Of a DNA stretch of 45,251 bases, positions 16,153 through 25,815 are shown one piece after another. The position numbers were made by a program, and so were the translations under genes. Below the pieces are notes generated by a model. The model did not search any database and was not told the DNA's origin. It saw only the letters and a list, made by a program, of their open reading frames with translations. This stretch comes from Halobacteriovorax sp. (lineage in GTDB: Bacteria > Bdellovibrionota > Bacteriovoracia > Bacteriovoracales > Bacteriovoracaceae): the NCBI GenBank assembly GCA_024686135.1, contig JAIBDQ010000007.1:1-45251 (forward strand). Reading direction: 5' to 3'. The stretch's first letter is position 1. Every line of letters begins with the position of its first letter.

Positions 16153-18473
16153 AAAAATATAATAAGAAACATTCGAGTTCAAACCCACATGATAGTGGAG
16201 CCTCCCATGTATCCGGTGAAAGTGTATTTATTGACGATAGACCTGAACAGGTAGGGGAGCTTCATTTGGCTATTGTAATGTCAGAGGTAGCTCACGGGAA
16301 AATTAAAAATATTAAAACAGATAAAGCTAAAGACCATGCTGATGTCGTTACGGTTCTTACTGGAGACGATTTTTGTGATAATACATGGGGACCTATTGTA
16401 AAGGATCAGCCCTTACTCGCCAATAAACTAATCTCCCATTATTCTGAACCCGTTGCCTTAGTCGTTGCAAAAACTAGAGAAGCTGCCTATGAAGCTAGGA
16501 AACTAGTTGAAGTCAGTGTAGATGAACTTGAGCCTGTTTTTTCTGTAGATAATGCCATTGCCAATTCAAGTTATCTTTCTGATGAGTTTCAAATATGCCA
16601 AGGGGAGAGTAAAGAGGCTCTTGAAAAGTCTAAGTTTAAGCTTGAGGGCATATTTGAAAATGGAGGCCAGGAACATTTTTATCTTGAGTCGCAGGCCTGT
16701 ATTTCTTACCCTGATGAAAATGGTAATATCCATATAGAGTCTTCTTCCCAACATCCAACTGAAGTTCAGCATGTGGTAGCTCATGCTCTAGGCCTGGCTC
16801 AACATCAAGTCGTTTGTGTTGTTAAAAGAATGGGGGGAGGCTTTGGTGGTAAAGAGTCTCAGGCCAGTCATATGGCAGCTCTAGCGGCTTTAGCTACTAA
16901 AGCTACTGGGAAACCCTGTCGGTTAGTTTTAACTAAAGATGACGACATGAAAATTACAGGTAAGAGGCATCCTTTTAAAAATTGGTATAAAGTTGGATTT
17001 GACGAAAAAGGAAAAATTAATGCATTAGAAGTAAACTTCTATGCTGATGGCGGTGCCTATCTTGATTTATCACCGGCCATCTTACAAAGGGCTATGTTTC
17101 ATGTGGATAATGCTTACTTTCTAGAGAACGCTACTATTAAAGGTAGGGTTGTAAAAACAAATCGGTCACCCAATACGGCTTTTAGGGGATTTGGTGGTCC
17201 CCAAGGGGCTGCCGTCATAGAAAGTATTATTGAAGATATCTCACAAAAGTTGAAAGTGGATTCTTTAGAAGTGAGAAAATTAAATCTTTACGACGATAGT
17301 GGACTTGAGACGCATTATGGTCAAAAAGTAGAAAATAACTTTTTACCTAAAATATTTTCAGATTTAGAAACTAAAGTTAATTATAAGAAATGGAGAAAAG
17401 AAGTAGATGACTTTAATCGCTCTAGTGTGACTCATGTAAAAGGACTTTCATTAACTGCAACTAAGTTTGGAATTTCTTTTACTTCAAAGTTTTTAAATCA
17501 AGCAAATGCACTGGTAAATGTACATACTGACGGAACGGTTCAGGTTAGTACTGGTGCTACTGAAATGGGGCAAGGGGTTAATACTAAAATACAAGGCATT
17601 GTCTCAGAGGCTTTTGGCATATCTCCAATAGACGTTAGGTTGATGCCAACGTCCACAGAGAAAAACCATAATACTTCAGCAACAGCCGCTTCTAGTGGAA
17701 GCGATCTAAATGGAGCAGCCGCCCTTGTGGCCTGCCAAGAAATTAAAATAAATTTAGCAAAGCTTGCCATCCTTAAATCTAAAAATGATCAAGAAGACGA
17801 ATACAATACTGAAAGAGATATTGATACGAGCAAAGTTCATTTTAAAGATAACATGATTACTAGCAGTAGCTTCTCTTATAGTTTCAAAGAAATAGTTGCT
17901 TTGGCCTATATGAATAGAATCTCACTAGGGGCGAGAGGTCATTTTAAAACACCAGAAATTCATTATGATGTTAAAAAGGGTAAGGGGAGACCTTTTCTCT
18001 ATTTTACAAATGGAGCAGCTGTATCCGAGGTTTTAATCGATAAGGCAACCGGCGATACAAAGATTCTTAGAACAGATATCCTTATGGACTTAGGTAGACC
18101 TATCAACGAAGGTATCGACTATGGTCAAGTAGCTGGAGCCTTTATTCAAGGTTTAGGTTGGGCAACTGGTGAGTCTTTAGAATATGCTGATTCTGGAGAA
18201 TTATTAAGTCATAGTCCAACTACCTATAAAATACCGTCAATCCAAGATACACCACGAGAATTCAATATAGAGTTTATTAGAAATAACACAAATACTATTA
18301 ATGTTCGTGGATCTAAGGCCGTGGGTGAACCTCCTTTTCTCTTAGGGCTATCCGCATGGAATGCCATTAAGAATGCTCTCCACTATACAGACTCAAAAAC
18401 CTTTGATGAGCTAACTTTGCCAGCTACCCCAGAGGTTATAATGAAGCAACTTGGAGAAGGTGATTTAATTTGA
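16149..18473 (+). CDS. xdhB: Xanthine dehydrogenase large subunit (molybdopterin-binding)
   Basis: This is a 774-residue catalytic subunit of normal length. Active-site motifs are intact: GGGFGGKE with Glu236 (equivalent to the substrate-binding Glu802 of the bovine enzyme), NTAFRGFGGPQG with Arg346 (bovine Arg880), and KAVGEPPFLLG with Glu727 (bovine catalytic Glu1261). Glu236 and Arg346 together favour xanthine/hypoxanthine over aldehydes. No signal peptide is present, so the enzyme is cytoplasmic. The ATG overlaps the xdhA stop, and its own stop overlaps the TTG of xdhC. The close match of the catalytic half to bacterial XdhB (for example EMGQG and NTSATAASSG) leaves little doubt. Confidence 0.95.
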   Translation: MKKYNKKHSSSNPHDSGASHVSGESVFIDDRPEQVGELHLAIVMSEVAHGKIKNIKTDKAKDHADVVTVLTGDDFCDNTWGPIVKDQPLLANKLISHYSEPVALVVAKTREAAYEARKLVEVSVDELEPVFSVDNAIANSSYLSDEFQICQGESKEALEKSKFKLEGIFENGGQEHFYLESQACISYPDENGNIHIESSSQHPTEVQHVVAHALGLAQHQVVCVVKRMGGGFGGKESQASHMAALAALATKATGKPCRLVLTKDDDMKITGKRHPFKNWYKVGFDEKGKINALEVNFYADGGAYLDLSPAILQRAMFHVDNAYFLENATIKGRVVKTNRSPNTAFRGFGGPQGAAVIESIIEDISQKLKVDSLEVRKLNLYDDSGLETHYGQKVENNFLPKIFSDLETKVNYKKWRKEVDDFNRSSVTHVKGLSLTATKFGISFTSKFLNQANALVNVHTDGTVQVSTGATEMGQGVNTKIQGIVSEAFGISPIDVRLMPTSTEKNHNTSATAASSGSDLNGAAALVACQEIKINLAKLAILKSKNDQEDEYNTERDIDTSKVHFKDNMITSSSFSYSFKEIVALAYMNRISLGARGHFKTPEIHYDVKKGKGRPFLYFTNGAAVSEVLIDKATGDTKILRTDILMDLGRPINEGIDYGQVAGAFIQGLGWATGESLEYADSGELLSHSPTTYKIPSIQDTPREFNIEFIRNNTNTINVRGSKAVGEPPFLLGLSAWNAIKNALHYTDSKTFDELTLPATPEVIMKQLGEGDLI

Positions 18474-19246
18474 AAGAAGAATTTACCAAAAAGATTCAAG
18501 AAGCTTTAAGTGAATACGGCGAAATCGTTTTAGCAACAATGGTTTCTCATAGAGGTTCAGCCCCACAGGTTAATGGAGCTAAAGTTATATTTTCTAAAAA
18601 AGGTTTGTTTTGGGGGAGTATAGGCGGAGGAAAGATTGAGTTCGCCGTAGAAAAAAAATCATTAGAAATGCTAGAGAGAAAAGAGGATAACTTTTTTGCT
18701 ACTTGGAATTTACAAAAAGATATAGGGATGACTTGTGGTGGCGAGGTAAATATTTTTTTTGAGAAGTTTGGAAAACCTAATCTTCGGGTGGCCATCTTTG
18801 GTGCCGGGCATGTCTCTCAGGCATTAATTCCACTTCTTCTAAAGATAGATTGTGATATCAAATGTATTGATCCTAGAGAAAGTTGGATCAATAAATTACC
18901 AACTCATAATAGACTTGAAAAAATATGTATTGAGTCTTCTGCCGATATTATTAGAGAGTTAGAAGCAGGAACTTTTATTATTTCTATGACTCAAGGTCAT
19001 AAGTTTGATGTCCCAATCTTGAAAGAGGCTTTCAAAAATAAAGACAATTTCCCTTACATAGGAGTCATTGGAAGCAAACAAAAAGCTCAAGTAATAAAAA
19101 GTGATTTAATGAAGGAAGGAGTCCTCGAACATGATTTAGAGAGGTTATTCTGTCCGATCGGGCTAGATTTTGGGTCTAATATTCCCGAGGAAATTGCTTT
19201 TTCAATTATTGGACAAATTTTAGTAGAAAGAGACCTTTCTTTTTAA
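18470..19246 (+). CDS. xdhC: Xanthine dehydrogenase accessory protein XdhC
   Basis: This 258-residue protein begins at a TTG overlapping the xdhB stop (TTGA). The N-terminal XdhC/CoxI domain contains VSHRGSAPQVNGAKVIF and GSIGGGKIE, and MTCGGEVNIFFE. The C-terminal Rossmann half begins RVAIFGAGHVSQALIPLL and contains GVIGSKQKAQ. XdhC binds the molybdenum cofactor, promotes its sulfuration and inserts it into XdhB. It completes the three-gene operon. No purine permease or later urate-pathway gene is adjacent. Confidence 0.93.
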   Translation: MKEEFTKKIQEALSEYGEIVLATMVSHRGSAPQVNGAKVIFSKKGLFWGSIGGGKIEFAVEKKSLEMLERKEDNFFATWNLQKDIGMTCGGEVNIFFEKFGKPNLRVAIFGAGHVSQALIPLLLKIDCDIKCIDPRESWINKLPTHNRLEKICIESSADIIRELEAGTFIISMTQGHKFDVPILKEAFKNKDNFPYIGVIGSKQKAQVIKSDLMKEGVLEHDLERLFCPIGLDFGSNIPEEIAFSIIGQILVERDLSF

Positions 19247-19300
19247 GAATTCTCAATACTTAACCGAAAAGTTTATTGAGCAACTGAGCTCATAATAACT

Positions 19301-22300
19301 TTGAGGTGTTTAATAAAATTCTCTATTTCGACTAAATTAACGATAGCAGTTTTATTAGTTGTTACACTAACAGCTACGGCCATTGCATTAGTTTTCTTTT
19401 ATAAGGGAAATGATTATTTAGTAGAAAGAGAATTTGAATTAATTGAGGAAAAGGCAAAGTCAATGGCACCGATTTTAACCTCCGGGGTTTCATCGGCCTT
19501 ACAAGACGCAAATTTTTTGGCCAAAGACCCTCTCATTAAAACAATCAATCAAGCAATAGATGAAAATATTGATGAGACTTTCACATTTGTTGAAGACAAC
19601 CTAAAAAACTTTCTAGACTCTAAAAAAGATATTCTTCGAATTAGTCTTTTTGTTGGAGAGAATAATACTCGAACCTATATGTCCGTATCCAGGAAAGGGA
19701 AAGAGACGCTTACCACTACAGATGAAGTTTTTAACCTTAGAGCAATTACTCAACGAAGAGATTTCTATTTAACATATGTGAGACTTTTTAATAAAAAAAA
19801 TGAGCCTTATATTGGAATAGTTACTCCTATTAAGAATAAAAAAAGGGTCATCGGATTTATTAAAATTGATTTGAATCTAGATAGAAACTTTATTCAACTT
19901 AGAAATGAACTTGATCAAAAATATTCACTTTATATATATAATTCTGAGGGAGATTATTTATATCACCCAAACCCCAGCAAATCCTTTGGCTTTGAAAATG
20001 GCCTAAGATATTTAGTTCAATCTGATTATCCGGAGACTGAGGCTTTTGTTTATGGACGGTCTCAAAATTATAAAAATATTGTTGGGAAAAATATATTTTT
20101 TTCGAAAAAAATCCCACTCCTTCCTGGGGATATGAATAAATACTTAAGCATTGGAATCAGTCGACCTAAGAAGAACGTGATTTCACAAAATATTATATTT
20201 AAAAAACCCACAATACTTTGGACTTTCGTTATTTTGGTATTTACTACCTTAACAGCATGGTACTTTAGTCGATTCCTTACTAAAAATATTGCGAAAATTA
20301 CCCAGTATGCGCAGGATTTTGCCAGGGGTAAGACAGATCTTGATATCTCCATCAGTTCAAATGATGAGATAGGTGTTTTGGGGATTGCTTTTCAAGGAAT
20401 GATTAGACAGGTTAATGAGAGGACACGGATCCTTAAAAAGTCAGAAAGAGAAACAAGGATTGCTAAAGATCAGCTTGAGAGTATTAGTCGAGGAAAATCT
20501 CTGCTTTTAAAAGACTTAAGAAAGCAAAAAGACGAAATTGAGAATATCGGACGTGATAAAGATGAGCTTTTAGCGATCGTTAGTCATGACTTAAAAAACC
20601 CTTTAGCCGTTATTGAAACAGCTATGGATTTGTTACATGAGGAGATTAGCGGTCATTCAGAATCAGCGGAAGATCTTATCAAGAGGTCTAAGCACTCAGC
20701 CAAGTTCGCGCTCGATTTAATTACAGACTTACTTGATATGGCAAGATTAGAAGGTGGTATTAAGTTAGATTACGAAAGATTTAATGTAGCCGAGCTTGTA
20801 GAAGATAGTATTCAAAACTATCAACTAAAGGCAGAAGAAAAAAACATCACAATTAAATATGATTTTGAAGACGACTTCGTTTTACTTGGTGATTATGGAA
20901 GGATTATACAGGTCATTAATAATATCATTGGTAATGCCTTAAAATTTACCCCCGTAGGTGGAAAGATCAATATTGAAGGTAAAGTTGTTTGTGACTTAGA
21001 TGAAAATAATGATGAGAGTCTAAAAATTAGTATCTCAGACACCGGGCCAGGAATTCCAGAAGACAAGATTGAGTCAATCTTTAATAAATATGAGCAAGCG
21101 AGGGTCAAAGATCGTGAAATTGGAACTGGGCTAGGGCTAGCTATTTGTAAAAATATTATCGAACTACATAACGGTAAGGTTTGGGTCGAATCTGAAGAAG
21201 GCGAAGGTGCCGTTTTCCACTTTATCCTACCCAAGGTTACAAGAGGAAAAATCACCGATCATATTCGTGTTCCTCGCATAATGATCATAGATGACAACAA
21301 AGAGTTCATGACCTCAATTAAAAACCACCCTTCCTTTGATGATTTTATTTTTGTTCATAGTGCACAAGGTTTGGATGCTGAAGAATTGGCAAAAGCTGAG
21401 AGAGTAGACATCGCTTTGATTGACTTGGAAATGAAATACGTAGATGGAATCGATATTCTAAAGAGGCTCAAGGCATCAAAGAACTTTAAAAGTACTCCTC
21501 TTATAGTTTTAGCTGAATCAATAAAGACGGAGTTTTTAAGTGATTTAAATATTCTAGCAAATGATTTTGCAAAAAAGTCTATGGGAGTTGATCATGTTAT
21601 TAAAAAAATTAGAGAATATTTAACTTCTTCCACAGATATGTCAGGAATTCAAAAGATCTCCTCAGATTTACCAACAGTTTTGGTTGTAGATGATGATGAG
21701 AATGTAAGAGAAATTATTGTTGATTCTCTAAGTGATCAGGCGCTAAATGTTCTTTCAGCTAAAAGTGGGTTAGAGGCGTTGTTTTTAGTTAAGAAGTACC
21801 CCGTTAATTTGGTTCTTACAGATCTAAGGATGCCGGAGATTGATGGACTAAAACTATCCCAAATGATTAACGCTCAGAACAGTAGCATTGAAATTATATT
21901 AATGAGTGGAACTATCGTTGAATTACCAGAAGAAGTTAAGAAGAAGTTTAATGTTCATAGCTTAGTTTCTAAGCCTTTTAACGTCCTTGAGTTGAGTCAC
22001 ACCGTTGCTAATATTGCTACCAAACATAAGAATGGAACTGTAGACTCAAAAGTTATTCCTTTCAAATCCAAGCCAGTGGCCAAAAAGGAAAGTTACAAAA
22101 TTCTTTTTGTCGATGATGCTGAAGACATGCATATGCTATTCAAAGTTATGATGAAAAAATTCCCTATTGAAGTAACTTATTGTTTAAATGGAGAAGAAGG
22201 TGTTGAGAAATTTAAAGAAGAGGTTTATGATTTAATTTTAATGGACGTCAATATGCCAGTTATGGACGGAAAGACAGCAATTAAGAAAATTAGAGAGTTT

Positions 22301-22477
22301 GAAAAAGACTGTGATGCAAAGAGGGTAGAAGCCTGGGCCATCACTGCAAACGACTCTTCCGATGAGGTACAAAACCTACTAGAAGCAGGATTCAGTGACT
22401 ATATGGGCAAGCCAATCAAAAAAGAAAAAATTGTCGAATTTCTAATCCCTGAAGAAGAAATTAAGAAGATATCTTGA
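19301..22477 (+). CDS. Hybrid sensor histidine kinase with three receiver domains
   Basis: This 1058-residue inner-membrane protein has a membrane segment at about 12-32 and a Cache-like periplasmic sensor to about 300 (YLTYVRLFNKKNEPYIGIVTPI). A second membrane segment spans about 303-322. HAMP follows, then a coiled coil, HisKA with phospho-accepting His429 (VSHDLKNPLAV), and an ATPase domain with NNIIGNALKF, DTGPGIP and GTGLGLAICK. Three receivers carry Asp708 (IDLEMKYVDG), Asp841 (TDLRMPEIDG) and Asp982 (MDVNMPVMDG). Receiver 1 ends AES where Ser/Thr-Ala is usual. There is no DNA-binding output. The start is uncertain: TTG at 19301 is the first available, but a GAGGTG just inside suggests a nearby start. 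It is one base from the next gene, its likely partner. Confidence 0.88.
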   Translation: MRCLIKFSISTKLTIAVLLVVTLTATAIALVFFYKGNDYLVEREFELIEEKAKSMAPILTSGVSSALQDANFLAKDPLIKTINQAIDENIDETFTFVEDNLKNFLDSKKDILRISLFVGENNTRTYMSVSRKGKETLTTTDEVFNLRAITQRRDFYLTYVRLFNKKNEPYIGIVTPIKNKKRVIGFIKIDLNLDRNFIQLRNELDQKYSLYIYNSEGDYLYHPNPSKSFGFENGLRYLVQSDYPETEAFVYGRSQNYKNIVGKNIFFSKKIPLLPGDMNKYLSIGISRPKKNVISQNIIFKKPTILWTFVILVFTTLTAWYFSRFLTKNIAKITQYAQDFARGKTDLDISISSNDEIGVLGIAFQGMIRQVNERTRILKKSERETRIAKDQLESISRGKSLLLKDLRKQKDEIENIGRDKDELLAIVSHDLKNPLAVIETAMDLLHEEISGHSESAEDLIKRSKHSAKFALDLITDLLDMARLEGGIKLDYERFNVAELVEDSIQNYQLKAEEKNITIKYDFEDDFVLLGDYGRIIQVINNIIGNALKFTPVGGKINIEGKVVCDLDENNDESLKISISDTGPGIPEDKIESIFNKYEQARVKDREIGTGLGLAICKNIIELHNGKVWVESEEGEGAVFHFILPKVTRGKITDHIRVPRIMIIDDNKEFMTSIKNHPSFDDFIFVHSAQGLDAEELAKAERVDIALIDLEMKYVDGIDILKRLKASKNFKSTPLIVLAESIKTEFLSDLNILANDFAKKSMGVDHVIKKIREYLTSSTDMSGIQKISSDLPTVLVVDDDENVREIIVDSLSDQALNVLSAKSGLEALFLVKKYPVNLVLTDLRMPEIDGLKLSQMINAQNSSIEIILMSGTIVELPEEVKKKFNVHSLVSKPFNVLELSHTVANIATKHKNGTVDSKVIPFKSKPVAKKESYKILFVDDAEDMHMLFKVMMKKFPIEVTYCLNGEEGVEKFKEEVYDLILMDVNMPVMDGKTAIKKIREFEKDCDAKRVEAWAITANDSSDEVQNLLEAGFSDYMGKPIKKEKIVEFLIPEEEIKKIS

Positions 22478-22478
22478 T

Positions 22479-23258
22479 ATGGAACCAAAAGAAAAAGATC
22501 TGTTATATCTCTCCTCTGGAAAAAAAATAATTCATTTAGTTGATGAAGATACTGACTTGCTTCAAAAGTTTGGAAACATTATTGCTAATGCATTCTTAGA
22601 TTTTGATGTAATTGCTATGACTAATATTGAAGATACATTAGAAGAAATTGAACAAAATAGACCTACGGTCATCGTTAGTACCCTAGACTTCACAGATGGG
22701 GGAACAGTGTTTGATTTGGTTAAGATATTAAAAAGCAAAGAAGTGACAAAGAAAGTACCTATCGTCGTAACTGGAGTCAGGTCGAGATTAGAAGAGGAAT
22801 CGGAGCTAATTAGGAAATACAATATTCATATTGTGCCAAAATCTATTAGGGTGCCCCATTTACTTGGAACAATATCTTCGGCAATTAATGAAGCTAATAG
22901 TGTAAATTTTGAATTAGTTTCATTGAAAGCAAAAGATTCTTTGTTTAAAGAAGGCGACCGAAGTACCAGTATCTATGTTTTAAAGACAGGAAAGCTAGGT
23001 GTATTTAAAGAACATGTTGAAGGTCGAAAATTAATTGCTGAGATCACTGGTAGACAGCTCGTTGGAGAAATGGCTTTTTTAAATTCAGAAGGAAGAAATG
23101 CAACAGTGGAAGCCATTGAAGATTCAGAAGTCATAGAACTTAAGCTTGGAGACCCTGATAGCTTTATCAAGGAGCAGCCGTTTTGGCTTGGAATGTTGAT
23201 AGAGACGTTAATCGGAAGAGTGAGAGAGTTGGACGAGAAGTTAGACCAACTGATTTAA
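22479..23258 (+). CDS. Pseudo-receiver plus cyclic-nucleotide-binding domain protein
   Basis: This is a 259-residue cytoplasmic protein. Residues 16-135 form a receiver-like domain keeping the acidic pocket (VDEDTD), the Thr (VVTG, 98) and the Lys (PKS, 121). The phospho-accepting Asp position reads Ser67 (IVSTLDFTDGG), so classical phosphorylation is unlikely unless Asp70 substitutes. Residues 145-250 form a cyclic-nucleotide-binding beta roll (LFKEGDRSTSIYVLKTGKLGVF; LVGEMAFLNSEGRNATVEA) with the GE and R of the phosphate-binding cassette. There is no helix-turn-helix. It begins one base after the hybrid kinase and probably tunes that pathway. The last 18 bp overlap the convergent thioesterase gene. 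Confidence 0.75.
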   Translation: MEPKEKDLLYLSSGKKIIHLVDEDTDLLQKFGNIIANAFLDFDVIAMTNIEDTLEEIEQNRPTVIVSTLDFTDGGTVFDLVKILKSKEVTKKVPIVVTGVRSRLEEESELIRKYNIHIVPKSIRVPHLLGTISSAINEANSVNFELVSLKAKDSLFKEGDRSTSIYVLKTGKLGVFKEHVEGRKLIAEITGRQLVGEMAFLNSEGRNATVEAIEDSEVIELKLGDPDSFIKEQPFWLGMLIETLIGRVRELDEKLDQLI

Positions 23259-23660
23259 CCATTCTTCTGGTCCATCACATACTTTATTGAGCTTATAATC
23301 AAAAAAGACCATGCCTGTTTTTATAACACAAACTAATTTTTTATCTTGGTTGTGAAAACAATAAAAAAACTCAAAAGACTTTCTATTCAAACTTTTTGCC
23401 GCCAATTCAATTTCAATAGTGTCACCATGATAAACCTGTGCTTTATAACTTATTTCAGCATCGGCCATGATTAAGGAAGTACCGAAGAAGTTTAGCTCAT
23501 CTTGTTCTAAACTTTTTAAATATCGAAGTCTGGCTTCACTGGCAAAATTCAGGAATCTCTCATTTCCCATATGATTCCCATAATTAATATGATCTAAACA
23601 AACCTCCAGCTTGGTTTTAAATAAAACTGAGTCTGGTACCTGAATTTTTACTCTCGCCAT
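23241..23660 (-). CDS. Acyl-CoA thioesterase, 4-hydroxybenzoyl-CoA thioesterase type
   Basis: This 139-residue hotdog-fold enzyme contains DHINYGNHMGNERFLNFASEA, in which the Asp/His-N-x-G-H segment corresponds to the 4HBT active-site loop, followed by the strand pattern EISYKAQVYHGDTIEIELAAKSL. It probably hydrolyses fatty or aromatic acyl-CoA in the cytoplasm. The frame extends to an ATG at 23690, but I prefer the one at 23660 because AGGTG lies 6 bases upstream and family members begin near this point. It is divergent from murI and its 3' end overlaps the convergent gene by 18 bp. Confidence 0.75.
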   Translation of the reverse strand: MARVKIQVPDSVLFKTKLEVCLDHINYGNHMGNERFLNFASEARLRYLKSLEQDELNFFGTSLIMADAEISYKAQVYHGDTIEIELAAKSLNRKSFEFFYCFHNQDKKLVCVIKTGMVFFDYKLNKVCDGPEEWLNQLV

Positions 23661-23703
23661 GGCAGCACCTATTAAATTAGAACGGTTCATGTTAACTTAT
23701 GTT

Positions 23704-24468
23704 ATGGCCTTCGAACAAAAAAGAATAGGAATCTTTGATTCAGGTATTGGCGGATTCAGTATCTGGAAAGAGTTAATTAGTGAATTAGCTGGACATCAGT
23801 TTTTCTATATTTCAGATGTACCCAATTCACCTTACGGCAATAAAACGAGCAGCTTCATAAGAGAAAGGTCAGAAGTATTGGCCAATGAATTACTAAAAGA
23901 AAATGTTGATATTATTTTATTAGCTTGTAATACAGCTACGGCCGAGGCCATAGATGGATTAAGGAATAAGTTTGAAGTGCCCTTTGTGGGAATAGAGCCA
24001 TTTGTAAGATCAATAGAAAACATAGATTTAACCGAAAGTAATTTTAGGCCAGTTGTTTTAACAACAAGGGCCATGCATGAGAGCCAAAGGTTTAAAGATC
24101 TTCTGCTTAAATACGATAAAAATAATATATTAACTGCCCATGCTTGTGATCATTTAGCTAGTTTAATAGAAGAAGGTTATAAGTCCGGGATAAAGTCTGT
24201 TGAGACTAAAATTGAGGAGGAATTATCCCCTCTAAAGAACAGTAATTTTACTCACGCCATTCTAGGCTGTACCCATTACCCACTTATTTCAGATAAAATT
24301 AAAAGCTATCTAAATGTAGAATGTGTTTCCCCCTGTCTTCCCGTTTCTAAACGCGTTGCATATATACTGAAGTCAGGACCCATCGATAGTCGCACTGAAT
24401 TATATTTTAAAACTTCAAATCAAGAAAACTTCGAAACTTTTGATCCCGCACTTTTAAGCTTGAAGTAG
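23704..24468 (+). CDS. murI: Glutamate racemase
   Basis: This 254-residue cytoplasmic enzyme interconverts L- and D-glutamate for peptidoglycan. It begins MAFEQKRIGIFDSGIGG, with the conserved DSGIGG loop and SDVPNSPYGNKT. The two catalytic cysteines are Cys75 (LLACNTATA) and Cys189 (ILGCTHYPL). The frame is open to an ATG at 23659, but that would overlap the divergent thioesterase start, and family alignment favours the ATG at 23704. No clear ribosome-binding site precedes any candidate. eno follows after 38 bases. Confidence 0.92.
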   Translation: MAFEQKRIGIFDSGIGGFSIWKELISELAGHQFFYISDVPNSPYGNKTSSFIRERSEVLANELLKENVDIILLACNTATAEAIDGLRNKFEVPFVGIEPFVRSIENIDLTESNFRPVVLTTRAMHESQRFKDLLLKYDKNNILTAHACDHLASLIEEGYKSGIKSVETKIEEELSPLKNSNFTHAILGCTHYPLISDKIKSYLNVECVSPCLPVSKRVAYILKSGPIDSRTELYFKTSNQENFETFDPALLSLK

Positions 24469-24506
24469 GCGTTATATACTCACGGCCTAATTAGACCGGA
24501 GTTGAA

Positions 24507-25787
24507 ATGAGTAAAATCGCAAAAGTTATTGCCCGCCAAGTACTAGATTCTAGAGGAAATCCCACAGTAGAAGTTGATATACAAACAGATTGTGGAAAAA
24601 AAGGAAGAGCTTCAGTTCCTTCAGGAGCATCTACTGGAACGAGAGAGGCCTTGGAGTTACGAGACGGTGATAAAAATTATTTTCTTGGAAAGTCAGTATT
24701 GAAGGCAGTAGCAAATATAAATGAAAAGATAGCCCCTCTTATTATTGGTATGGATGTTACAGATCAAAGAGCAGTTGATTATGCGATGATTGATGCCGAT
24801 GGTACTGAAAATAAAGAAAATTTTGGAGCGAATGCCATTCTGGCCGTTTCCATGGCAAATTGCCGTGCTGGTGCCGAGGTTAAAGAGCTTAGTCTATTTA
24901 AATATCTAAGAGAATTTTTAAAAATTCCTAATGCTAGAGACGCCTATTGTTTACCAACACCGTTAATGAATATTATTAATGGGGGAGAGCATGCTTCAAA
25001 TAATTTAGATATTCAGGAATTCATGATTGTTCCTCATATGAAAAAATCTTTTTCAGAAAACCTAAGAGCTGGAGTAGAAATTTTTCATAACTTAAAGAAG
25101 GTTTTAGATAAAGCAGGTCACTCTACGAACGTAGGAGATGAGGGTGGTTTTGCTCCAAACTTGGACTCCCACGAAGAGGCCATTAAATCTATCTTTGAAG
25201 CAGTCGAAATGGCGGGCTATAAACCGACTAAAGATATCAGTCTTTCGCTCGACTCCGCTGCAAGTGAGTTTTATAAGGATGGATCTTATATTATGCAGGG
25301 CAAATCTTACAGCTCTGAAGAGATGATCGATTACTACTCACAACTTGTTGATAAATATCCGATTTACTCTATAGAAGACGGCTTAGATGAGAGTGATTTT
25401 GAAGGTTGGAAAAAACTAACTGAAAGACTCGGAGATAAGGTTCTTTTAGTAGGAGATGATCTTTTTGTTACAAATAAAAAGATTCTCCAAAGAGGAATTG
25501 ATGAAAAACAGGCCAATTCAATCTTGGTTAAAGTTAATCAGATTGGAAGCCTTACCGAAACTTTTGAGACCTTACAGCTCGCTTTTGATAATGACTTTGA
25601 TGCCATTATTAGCCATCGATCAGGTGAAACGGGAGACGCTTTTATAGCTGATCTGGCCGTGGCCTCAGGGTCGGGACATATTAAAACTGGTTCCGCCTCT
25701 AGAAGTGATCGTATGGAAAAGTATAACCAGCTTCTAAGAATTGAAGAAGAATTAGGGGATCTCGCTTCTTACCATCCAGTAAGATAA
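24507..25787 (+). CDS. eno: Enolase
   Basis: This 426-residue protein is full length for bacterial enolase, converting 2-phosphoglycerate to phosphoenolpyruvate in glycolysis and acting in gluconeogenesis. Signature segments are present: [32 protein letters not shown], the metal-binding DEGGFAPN region, the [14 protein letters not shown] loop and [17 protein letters not shown] near the C-terminus. CCGGAG lies just before the ATG, within a near-palindromic CGGCCTAATTAGACCG. A short hairpin follows the stop codon. It is possibly co-transcribed with murI. Confidence 0.97.
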   Translation: MSKIAKVIARQVLDSRGNPTVEVDIQTDCGKKGRASVPSGASTGTREALELRDGDKNYFLGKSVLKAVANINEKIAPLIIGMDVTDQRAVDYAMIDADGTENKENFGANAILAVSMANCRAGAEVKELSLFKYLREFLKIPNARDAYCLPTPLMNIINGGEHASNNLDIQEFMIVPHMKKSFSENLRAGVEIFHNLKKVLDKAGHSTNVGDEGGFAPNLDSHEEAIKSIFEAVEMAGYKPTKDISLSLDSAASEFYKDGSYIMQGKSYSSEEMIDYYSQLVDKYPIYSIEDGLDESDFEGWKKLTERLGDKVLLVGDDLFVTNKKILQRGIDEKQANSILVKVNQIGSLTETFETLQLAFDNDFDAIISHRSGETGDAFIADLAVASGSGHIKTGSASRSDRMEKYNQLLRIEEELGDLASYHPVR

Positions 25788-25792
25788 TTTTG

Positions 25793-25811
25793 GTCCCCAA
25801 GATATGGGGAC
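25793..25811 (+). other. Hairpin enclosing the ribosome-binding site of the next gene
   Basis: GTCCCCA (25793-25799), loop AGATA, TGGGGAC (25805-25811): a perfect 7-bp stem. It starts five bases after the eno stop and ends four bases before the ATG at 25816, so the purine-rich TGGGGA that would serve as ribosome-binding site is in the 3' arm. No T-run follows, so it is not an ordinary terminator. Confidence 0.5.
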
Positions 25812-25815
25812 GTAG

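Noticed and set aside
16566-16784. 72-codon minus-strand frame inside xdhB
   Set aside because: xdhB is full length with all catalytic motifs; this is an antisense shadow.
19251-19279. Inverted repeat CTCAATA/TATTGAG between xdhC and the hybrid kinase, as a terminator
   Set aside because: No T-run follows and the stem has bulges; it may be structure but I cannot call it a terminator.
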